The notes under the pieces: model-generated | Database searches by the model: none | Told to the model about the DNA's origin: nothing | What the model saw: only the letters and a program-made list of their open reading frames with translations | Program-made: the position numbers and the translations under genes | Shown here: positions 57,703 to 64,000 of the stretch, piece by piece | How positions within the stretch are numbered: position 1 is the stretch's first letter | Layout of the letters: each line of letters opens with the position of its first letter | NCBI RefSeq assembly: GCF_014192275.1 | Contig: NZ_JACHXR010000005.1 | Coordinates: 124,001-188,000 of the forward strand | Origin: Halomonas stenophila | Lineage (GTDB): Bacteria > Pseudomonadota > Gammaproteobacteria > Pseudomonadales > Halomonadaceae | DNA length: 64,000 nt | Reading direction: 5' to 3'

Positions 57703-59202
57703 ATGTCCGTTCGCGAGATTCCCCTCTACATCGATGGTCAGGCGGTCCCGTCCCAGAGCCAGGAGTGGCGTGACGTGGTCAACCCGGCCACCCAGGACGT
57801 GGTCGCCCGGGTGCCGTTCTGCACCGCCGAGGAAGTCGACCGGGCCGTGGCCAGCGCCCAGGCGGCCTTCACGACCTGGCGCAAGGTGCCGCTGGCCAAG
57901 CGCATGCGCATCATGCTCAAGCTGCAGGCGCTGATCCGTGAGCACACCGAGGAGCTGGCCGCGCTGATCACCGAGGAGCACGGCAAGACCCTGCCCGACG
58001 CCGCCGGCGAGGTGGGCCGCGGCCTGGAGGTGGTGGAACACGCCTGCTCGATCACCTCGCTGCAGCTCGGCGAGCTGGCCGAGAATGCCGCCAGCGAGGT
58101 GGACGTCTACACCCTCAACCAGCCGCTGGGCGTGGGGGCCGGCATCACCGCCTTCAACTTCCCGATCATGCTGCCCTGCTTCATGTTCCCGCTGGCCATC
58201 GCCACCGGCAACACCTTCGTGCTCAAGCCCTCCGAGCAGGATCCGAGCTCGACCATGCGCCTGGTGGAGCTGGCCCATGAGGCCGGCGTGCCGGCCGGCG
58301 TGCTCAACGTGGTGCACGGCGGGCCGGAGGTGGCCAACCAGATCGCCGACCACCCGGACATCAAGGCGCTGTCCTTCATCGGTTCCACCCATGTCGGCAC
58401 CCAGCTCTACCGTCGCGCCAGCGAGGCCGGCAAGCGCATGCAGTCGATGATGGGCGCCAAGAACCACTGCGTGATCATGCCCGACGCCAACCGCAGCCAG
58501 GCCATCCACAACCTGCTGGGCTCCGCCTTCGGCGCCGCCGGCCAGCGCTGCATGGCCAACTCGGTGGTGGTGCTGGTGGGCGAGGCCCGGGCCTGGCTCG
58601 ACGACATCGTCGACGGCGCCCGCAACATGAAGGTGGGACCCGGTATCCAGAAGGATGCCGACCTGGGCCCGCTGGTCTCCCCGGCCGCCAAGGAGCGCGT
58701 CATCCGCCTGATAGAGGCCGGCGAGCAGGAGGGCGCCAGCCTGCTGGTCGACGGCCGCGGCCACGAGGTGGAAGGCTATCCCCACGGCAACTTCGTCGGG
58801 CCCACCGTGTTCGCCGACGTCAGTGCCGAGATGACCATCTACCGCGAGGAGATCTTCGGGCCGGTGCTCTGCGTGGTCAGCGTCGAGACCCTGGACGAGG
58901 CCATCGAGTTGATCAACGCCAACCCCAACGGCAACGGCACCTCCATCTTCACCAACTCCGGCTGGGTGGCACGCCGCTTCGAGACCGACATCGACGTCGG
59001 CCAGGTGGGCATCAACGTGCCGATCCCGGTGCCGGTGGCCTACTTCAGCTTCACCGGTTCGCGCGGCTCCAAGCTCGGCGACCTGGGCCCCAACGGCAAG
59101 CAGGCGATCGCCTTCTGGACCCAGACCAAGACGGTCACCGCCCGCTGGTTCGAGCCGGAGAACATCTCCAGCGGCATCAACAGCACCATCTCGCTGCATT
59201 GA
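57703..59202 (+). CDS. mmsA: CoA-acylating methylmalonate-semialdehyde dehydrogenase
   Basis: This 499-residue aldehyde dehydrogenase converts methylmalonate semialdehyde (valine breakdown) or malonate semialdehyde (beta-alanine, inositol) to propionyl- or acetyl-CoA. MmsA-type features are [20 protein letters not shown], the catalytic Cys283 in [13 protein letters not shown], and the C-terminal [21 protein letters not shown] chose ATG 57703, seven bases after AGGAG; ATG 57697 is only one base after it. No other valine or inositol gene is nearby, so the pathway is open. A strong hairpin follows. Confidence 0.95.
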   Translation: MSVREIPLYIDGQAVPSQSQEWRDVVNPATQDVVARVPFCTAEEVDRAVASAQAAFTTWRKVPLAKRMRIMLKLQALIREHTEELAALITEEHGKTLPDAAGEVGRGLEVVEHACSITSLQLGELAENAASEVDVYTLNQPLGVGAGITAFNFPIMLPCFMFPLAIATGNTFVLKPSEQDPSSTMRLVELAHEAGVPAGVLNVVHGGPEVANQIADHPDIKALSFIGSTHVGTQLYRRASEAGKRMQSMMGAKNHCVIMPDANRSQAIHNLLGSAFGAAGQRCMANSVVVLVGEARAWLDDIVDGARNMKVGPGIQKDADLGPLVSPAAKERVIRLIEAGEQEGASLLVDGRGHEVEGYPHGNFVGPTVFADVSAEMTIYREEIFGPVLCVVSVETLDEAIELINANPNGNGTSIFTNSGWVARRFETDIDVGQVGINVPIPVPVAYFSFTGSRGSKLGDLGPNGKQAIAFWTQTKTVTARWFEPENISSGINSTISLH

Positions 59203-59226
59203 TGATCGCCTGACGATCCACGAACG

Positions 59227-59254
59227 CGGCCCCGTCTCGAGAGAGGCGGGGCCG
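59227..59254 (+). terminator. Terminator hairpin after mmsA
   Basis: A 12-base stem (CGGCCCCGTCTC with GAGGCGGGGCCG, one G-T pair) and a four-base loop lie 24 bases after the stop, followed by TCTCGTCT. It stands between convergent genes and probably serves mmsA. Confidence 0.7.
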
Positions 59255-59274
59255 TCTCGTCTCAAGGAACGACG

Positions 59275-60984
59275 CTAGCGCTCGGGTACCCCGAGGGTGG
59301 CAAACAACTCCGCGAGTTCCGGGGTCTCCCGCTGGGCCTGAAGGAGGGCGGGGTCCATCACCGAGAAGCGGCCTGCCGAGGCTCGCAGGTATGGCTGACC
59401 GGTCGCCTGGTCGACGAAGCGGACCTCCGGCACCTTGGCCAGGCACTGCTTGAGGAAGGCACAGTTCCTGCCGATCGCCAGGCTGTCATCGTCGGGATAG
59501 ACCTCCGCCGGGCATGTCGCCCGGGTGTTGATCCTCTTGAAGCGGTCGATGTTGACCAGGCCCAGGGGCGCCAGGATGTGGAGGACCTCGCGGTTGCCAT
59601 GGGCGATGGTCGTCGGCGGGGTGTGCTTGGGGACGCTGTTGTCCAGGAAGCGGTACTCGAGCCGAGGATGCCGGCTATCCAGCCACTTGAAGAGCAGCCT
59701 GGGCATGCCGTCATACGCCTCCACGCAGTGCCCCAGGAAATCCTCCACCGCCTTGTAGCGTCCCCGTGTCAGGCCGCGCTCCCAGCCGCGCTCCACCGTC
59801 GCCTCCGGCGGGGTGACGATGAAATAGAAGTACATGGTGGCGACGTGTTTCGCATAGGTGGCATCCAGAAGCCGCGGTACCCTTTCCTGGGAGAAACTGT
59901 CGAATCGGAACCGGTCGATCAGCAGGTTGGGGATGGAGCGGTCCCGCTGGGCCTTGTCGCGGATGTAGCGGTCGAGCTTGGCATCGATGAGCTTGACCTC
60001 CTTGCCGGACAGGCGGCCGGCATACTTGTAGGCCTCGCCCAGGGCGTCATAGTCGAGCAGCAGGCGGCGCCAGATGTCGGGGGAGACGGTGCCGTAGTGG
60101 TCCGCCTGGATGCCCAGGTCGCGCAGGGTGTCCTTCAGGAGCGGGCGCAGGGAGCTCTTGCCGGCCGCCGAGGCCCCCTTGAGGCTGATCAGGATCGGCT
60201 CACTCGCACAGGGGAGCCGGCTGTAGCCCTCGACCTCCATGGCGCGCGCGACATAAGGGGCGATCTTCTCGCCGAGGTGGCGGCTGCCGAAGTCGTTGCA
60301 CACCTGCCGGGTGATCAACCTGGCCAGCAGCTCCCGGTCCACTCCGATATGGCCCTGGGTGCCGCCGATCGAGTTCAGGACACGGTACGTGCTCTTGTAG
60401 ATGGCCCGCTCCAGTTCGCCACGGGCGGCCAGCCCCGTGTCCTTGATGCCCCGGATCACCTCATGATGGCGTTCCTCGATGGACCGAGGGGGCGTTTGCC
60501 GTGGCGGGGTACGGCGTTTGCCGAACCATCGGGACAGCCACGAGCCAGGCTCGGGCTCGGCCTCCGTCGGTTCGGGAGCGAAGGCCGCGGCGAGGATGTC
60601 GCCCACCCGGCCGTGGATCTCGCCATACAGCCGATCATACTCCTGGCGAAGCGCCGGCAGCTGGGGGACCAGGTAGTCGGAGAGGATCTTGTGGGCGATG
60701 TCGCGAAAGTGCTGCCCCAGCAGCTCTTCTTCTTCACCTTCCAGGACCACGATATCGGCCGTCACCTGCACGATCACCTCGTGCAGTACCAGCCGCTCCG
60801 CCCGGAACGCGACCAACTCCTCCTCCGCGAGCCCGGTGAGGGCTCTCAGCTCGGGGATGTCGGCCAGGCGGGAATAGACATTGGCCGCATGATGAATCGT
60901 CTCCAGGGCCTGGTAGCGCCTGGGCAGATCGGCCTCCAGGCCGGGGTTCCACGCCGAAAACTCGGGACCAGCTCGATCGGGCAT
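59275..60984 (-). CDS. Large P-loop protein with zeta-toxin/kinase-like core, function unknown
   Basis: This protein has about 569 residues. In its middle is a Walker A loop in ILISLKGASAAGKSSLRPLL, followed by GIQADHYGTVSPDIWRRLLL and LSGKEVKLIDAKLDRYIRDK, an order like zeta-toxin or adenylylsulfate-kinase-type phosphotransferases. The N-terminal 250 residues are helical with an acidic stretch (VVLEGEEEELLGQHF). The C-terminal part (from HPRLEYRFLDNSVPKHTPPT) is unassigned. There is no antitoxin-like small gene beside it. The start is uncertain: ATG 60984 lacks a clear ribosome-binding site, and the frame extends 58 codons upstream with low-complexity content. I would not call it a toxin without tests. 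Confidence 0.72.
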   Translation of the reverse strand: MPDRAGPEFSAWNPGLEADLPRRYQALETIHHAANVYSRLADIPELRALTGLAEEELVAFRAERLVLHEVIVQVTADIVVLEGEEEELLGQHFRDIAHKILSDYLVPQLPALRQEYDRLYGEIHGRVGDILAAAFAPEPTEAEPEPGSWLSRWFGKRRTPPRQTPPRSIEERHHEVIRGIKDTGLAARGELERAIYKSTYRVLNSIGGTQGHIGVDRELLARLITRQVCNDFGSRHLGEKIAPYVARAMEVEGYSRLPCASEPILISLKGASAAGKSSLRPLLKDTLRDLGIQADHYGTVSPDIWRRLLLDYDALGEAYKYAGRLSGKEVKLIDAKLDRYIRDKAQRDRSIPNLLIDRFRFDSFSQERVPRLLDATYAKHVATMYFYFIVTPPEATVERGWERGLTRGRYKAVEDFLGHCVEAYDGMPRLLFKWLDSRHPRLEYRFLDNSVPKHTPPTTIAHGNREVLHILAPLGLVNIDRFKRINTRATCPAEVYPDDDSLAIGRNCAFLKQCLAKVPEVRFVDQATGQPYLRASAGRFSVMDPALLQAQRETPELAELFATLGVPER

Positions 60985-61226
60985 ACCGGAAGTCCACGCC
61001 TGCTGTGTCGTATCGGGGCCTGATGGGGCTCGTCGGGCACCGTTTCGCGAGCCATGCCGCCCCCCATGCCGCGATAGTGGCCGACCCGGCCGCGTGGGGC
61101 AATCCCCGTGGGGGCGCTGGAGAAAGTAATCGGGCCGTTGTCGTGAGCGGCTGGACAAAGTGGCTGACGTTGACGTTAGCTGTCGATGATCGCTCGTTCA
61201 CAAGACCCACAACGCCAGGAGCCGCC

Positions 61227-61814
61227 ATGACCGCCCCCATCAGCCGCTTCCCCGTCCCCGACTCGATCGAGGACCTGCCCGTCGACATCCGTGACGCCAT
61301 CCTGGCGGTGCAGGAGAAGGCCGGCTTCGTGCCCAACGTCTTCCTGATGCTGGCTCATCGGCCCGACGAGTTCCGGGCCTTCTTCGCCTATCACGATGCC
61401 CTGATGGAGCGGGAGTCCGATACCCTCACCAAGGCCGAGAAGGAGATGATCGTGGTGGCCACCAGCGCCCGCAATCGCTGCCTCTACTGCGTGGTGGCTC
61501 ACGGCGCCCTGGTGCGTATCTACGGCAAGGACCCGCTGCTGGCCGACCAGGTGGCGGTCAACCACCGCACCGCGCCGATCAGCGAGCGTCACCGGGTGAT
61601 GCTCGATTTCGCGCTGTACTGCGGCCTGGAGGTCGGCGAGCTCACCGACGACTGGGAGGCGCGCCTCACCGAAGCCGGCTTTACCCGGGAGGATATCTGG
61701 GACATCGGCGCCATCGCCGCCTTCTTCGCCCTCTCCAATCGCCTCGTGACGCTCACCGCGACCCCGCCCAACGAGGAGTTCTACCTGATGGGGCGGGTGC
61801 CGAGGGAGCAGTGA
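61227..61814 (+). CDS. AhpD-like peroxidase-related protein (CMD family)
   Basis: This 195-residue protein has the AhpD/CMD fold with the redox motif NRCLYCVVAHGALV (Cys-x-x-Cys and the His four residues after the second Cys), typical of the uncharacterised peroxidase-related family of about 190 residues. The N-terminal block is DSIEDLPVDIRDAILAVQEK and AGFVPNVFLMLAHRP. It probably reduces alkyl hydroperoxides or related compounds with a thiol partner. Its start has AGGAG seven bases upstream. It lies divergent from the P-loop gene, with about 240 bases between, and is the last high-GC gene before the lower-GC right end. Confidence 0.9.
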   Translation: MTAPISRFPVPDSIEDLPVDIRDAILAVQEKAGFVPNVFLMLAHRPDEFRAFFAYHDALMERESDTLTKAEKEMIVVATSARNRCLYCVVAHGALVRIYGKDPLLADQVAVNHRTAPISERHRVMLDFALYCGLEVGELTDDWEARLTEAGFTREDIWDIGAIAAFFALSNRLVTLTATPPNEEFYLMGRVPREQ

Positions 61815-61956
61815 CCCACTCAGTAGAGGGGGGCCGGCCATACTTCGGGCACTCTCCGTCAGGCCATCTCGAACCTGAACCTGGAATACATTGGGCGACC
61901 TGGTATGATATCGCGCTGAGCAAGGATCGAGGGCAGAATCTGGCTGGCGAGTAATC

Positions 61957-61972
61957 ATGTATGCATATACAG
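61957..61972. promoter_or_regulatory. LexA-box-like sequence in a gene-free gap
   Basis: On the minus strand the site reads CTGTATATGCATACAT, which matches CTGT-N8-ACAG except for the last base. It lies in the 190-base gap between two convergent genes, so no promoter is expected there. It may be a relic of an SOS-regulated gene displaced by the island to the right, or chance. Confidence 0.3.
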
Positions 61973-62004
61973 TTATCATCAGCATGACATGATCCAGCAG
62001 GCTA

Positions 62005-62460
62005 TTAGCAGGTTCTGGGGGGGGCGGCTGGCCATTCCTGGTACTGGTTGACGCTTTCGATCAAGACAGGAATGTCGCTCAAGCGTTCCGAACAGTGCTT
62101 GAAGCCGCATTCCCATACCACCAGGACACGCCAGCCGAGATACATGAGGTTTTCGTGGTTACGACAGTCCCTTTCGACATTGGCGCTGAATTTGTCCTGC
62201 CAGAATTCCCGCCTGGTGGAAGGTGTCGATGCATAGAAGCAGCCTGTGTGCCTGTGCCAGAAGCAGCCATTGACGAAGATGACGAGGCTGTGGCGTGGCA
62301 GGACGAGGTCGGGTGCACCGGGAAGGTCCTTGCGATGCAGCCTGAACCGGTAACCGCGGGCATGAAGGAACTTCCGGAGAAGAAGCTCCGGTTTGGTGTC
62401 CTTCCCGCGAATGTTGCTCATCATCCTCGAGCGGGTCGCTCTGTCAACGACGTCCGACAT
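62005..62460 (-). CDS. vsr: Very-short-patch repair endonuclease (Vsr)
   Basis: This 151-residue enzyme nicks 5' of the T in T-G mismatches that arise when 5-methylcytosine is deaminated. Family marks are DRATRSRMMSNIRGKDTKPE, GAPDLVLPRHSLVIFVNGCF with the catalytic Asp, WHRHTGC with zinc/metal-linked His and Cys, and NHENLMYLGWRVLVVWEC. The start ATG is 53 bases from the divergent methyltransferase start. The pair prevents mutation at sites methylated by the neighbour. Lower GC than the genes to the left points to horizontal transfer. Confidence 0.95.
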   Translation of the reverse strand: MSDVVDRATRSRMMSNIRGKDTKPELLLRKFLHARGYRFRLHRKDLPGAPDLVLPRHSLVIFVNGCFWHRHTGCFYASTPSTRREFWQDKFSANVERDCRNHENLMYLGWRVLVVWECGFKHCSERLSDIPVLIESVNQYQEWPAAPPRTC

Positions 62461-62513
62461 CGAGTGCCCCCCTATGTTACCCGGTTGTCCATACCTTTCA
62501 GGTTATTCGTTCA

Positions 62514-64000
62514 ATGAGCAAGCCGATACAGATAGTGGACCTCTTCGCTGGCCCCGGTGGCCTTGGTGAAGGGTTCAATTCCCTCAGAGATACCAGTGGC
62601 AGGCGTGTCTTCAAGACTCTCGTATCGGTCGAAAAGGAGACTTCCGCCCACAGGACGCTGACACTCAGGGCATTCTATCGATTGCTTCAGGACAGTCCGC
62701 TCGGGATGGAGCCCTACTTCGCCTATCTGAGAGGCGACACACACCCATCGCAGATTGAGGGCCTTGAGCCTTTGTGGCAGCAAGCCGAGAGGGAAGCGCT
62801 GCAATTGGAGCTGGGAGGTGAAGAGGGAAATCAGGCACTGGATGAACGGCTTGACAATGAATTGGACACTGATCGTGACTGGGTGCTAATCGGTGGGCCT
62901 CCCTGTCAGGCATACTCGGTGGTCGGCCGTGCAAGAAATCGCGGCAACAAGGGCTACGTGCCCGAAGAGGACAAGCGGCATTTCCTCTACCGAGAATACT
63001 TGGGCGTGATTGCCAGATACCGACCCAGCGTCTTTGTAATGGAAAATGTCAAGGGTATTCTTACTTCGAAAATAGGTAAGGAAAGGATATTTCGACAGAT
63101 ACTCAAGGATCTCGAGGACCCGACAGTTGCAACCCAAGTGGAAGGTAAGGGGGTAGGGAGAAATCAGCAATATACAATATATTCTCTGAGTGACCCTGAT
63201 GTCTATTATCCGAAGCAGGAGCGGCAGCTCATACCCGGTATTGTCAGCGAGTTGAGCGATGAGGAGCTTTCTGGTTTTGTAGTCAAGTCCGAAGAGCATG
63301 GCATACCTCAGACCCGGCACCGCGTTATCCTGGTTGGCGTAAGAAATGATATCGTTGATGGTCAAGATTCCGACAGCCTTGCAAAAAGCTTGCTTCTAGA
63401 CATCGAGAAGGAAGTGAGTGCAGGGGCAGTTCTGTTTGGTATGCCAAAGCTGAGGAGCGGGCTAAGCAGATATGATAGTGATGAAAGTTGGTATGCCTCC
63501 ATCAGAAGGGTGGCGGAGAAGATCGCCGGTGAGTTGATTGAAACAGGAAGTGAGAGTGTCTCTTATGAAGAAAGATATCATATTTCTGAGCGACTGCTGG
63601 ACGTTTCTTCTGAGCCAAAGCCGGGTTTGAAAAGAGGGAGAAAGCATGACTCCACTTATGTCATGGTCGAATCAGCCACAGAGCTGGAAAGGTGGTATTC
63701 GGGAGCACAGAAAGGCAGCGTCAGGCACTGGGTGAATCATGATGCCAGGGGCCACATGGAAGAAGACTTGGCTAGATACCTGTATTGTTCGGTATTTGCT
63801 GAAGTTACTCAAAGGTCTCCAATTGGTGCCAGAGATATCTATCTGAAATCTCTTTCACCCATGCATGTGAACTGGAGGTCAGGAAAATTTGCCGATCGAT
63901 TCAAGGTAGTAGTTTCCCATGCGCCATCAAAGACCATAACCAGTCATATTTCCAAGGATGGCCATTACTATATACATCCTGACCCCTATCAATGTCGAAG
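62514..64000 (+). CDS. DNA (cytosine-5) methyltransferase (partial, 3' end outside window)
   Basis: This frame is open to the right edge, giving 495 residues. It has the C5-methyltransferase motifs: I (VDLFAGPGGLGEGF, cofactor), IV (IGGPPCQAYS with the catalytic Cys), VI (VFVMENVKGI), VIII (GIPQTRHRVILVGVRND) and the start of IX-X (SKTITSHISKDGHYYIHP). An insertion of about 60 residues between motifs I and IV is larger than in Dcm. The late motif at the edge means that most of the protein is present. It is divergent from vsr, and a restriction endonuclease gene may follow outside the window. GC is low. The target sequence cannot be read from the protein. Confidence 0.95.
   Translation, partial: MSKPIQIVDLFAGPGGLGEGFNSLRDTSGRRVFKTLVSVEKETSAHRTLTLRAFYRLLQDSPLGMEPYFAYLRGDTHPSQIEGLEPLWQQAEREALQLELGGEEGNQALDERLDNELDTDRDWVLIGGPPCQAYSVVGRARNRGNKGYVPEEDKRHFLYREYLGVIARYRPSVFVMENVKGILTSKIGKERIFRQILKDLEDPTVATQVEGKGVGRNQQYTIYSLSDPDVYYPKQERQLIPGIVSELSDEELSGFVVKSEEHGIPQTRHRVILVGVRNDIVDGQDSDSLAKSLLLDIEKEVSAGAVLFGMPKLRSGLSRYDSDESWYASIRRVAEKIAGELIETGSESVSYEERYHISERLLDVSSEPKPGLKRGRKHDSTYVMVESATELERWYSGAQKGSVRHWVNHDARGHMEEDLARYLYCSVFAEVTQRSPIGARDIYLKSLSPMHVNWRSGKFADRFKVVVSHAPSKTITSHISKDGHYYIHPDPYQCR

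Noticed and set aside
59275..60984. A toxin-antitoxin system
   Set aside because: There is no small partner gene on either side, and the protein is far larger than zeta toxins.

Overview
The window looks like chromosome from a moderately halophilic gammaproteobacterium of the Halomonas type. This is an inference from the high GC (about two thirds by eye), the gene families and the gene pairings; there is no rRNA or other direct taxonomic marker. Most genes are compact and high-GC. Lower-GC patches lie at 1750-3400 (dgt), about 17000-19350 (a cupin protein and a beta/gamma-crystallin-like protein) and from about 61850 to the right end (a vsr/cytosine methyltransferase pair cut by the window edge).

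Layout. 1-5000: partial recC, dgt, scars of an IS3-type transposase and an HPP gene, and a LysR regulator. 5000-9460: an RND efflux pair (lipoprotein adaptor and HAE1 pump). 9460-19340: an accessory zone with a DUF899 protein, a broken IS3 transposase, an HPP membrane protein divergent from a TetR regulator with a clear operator, a phosphoesterase, a CMD-family protein with an aldo/keto reductase, two LysR genes, a VOC protein, the cupin and the crystallin-like protein. 19439-21290: an ogt / Ada-AlkA repair operon.

21378-31132: an anthranilate-to-muconolactone catabolic cluster with antR divergent from antABC, then catB-catC-catA and a TRAP transporter (dctPQM). The oxygenase reads as anthranilate rather than benzoate dioxygenase, which fits the absence of benD. 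33768-37802 holds an Lrp regulator divergent from kynU, a formylkynurenine formamidase and a sodium-coupled (NSS) transporter. This second cluster makes anthranilate from formylkynurenine, so the two clusters can act in series (N-formylkynurenine to kynurenine to anthranilate to catechol to muconate to beta-ketoadipate enol-lactone). Tryptophan 2,3-dioxygenase and catD/pca genes are not in the window.

39424-47556 is the most unusual part. A glutamate dehydrogenase carries an intact response-regulator receiver domain at its N terminus. It is followed 19 bases later by a soluble hybrid histidine kinase (GAF-PAS-PAS-PAS-HisKA-HATPase-REC-REC-HPt), then by a GCS2-type carboxylate-amine ligase abutting an aspartoacylase/succinylglutamate desuccinylase-type hydrolase. 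I read this as a candidate phosphorelay whose output is a metabolic enzyme instead of a DNA-binding protein.

47646-61814: SelO, a four-gene peptide/metal-type ABC importer preceded by two Zur-box-like palindromes, katG, a LysR regulator, mmsA, a large P-loop protein of unknown role and an AhpD-like protein. Very long antisense frames in the GC-rich regions were treated as shadows. No tRNA, rRNA or CRISPR array was seen.
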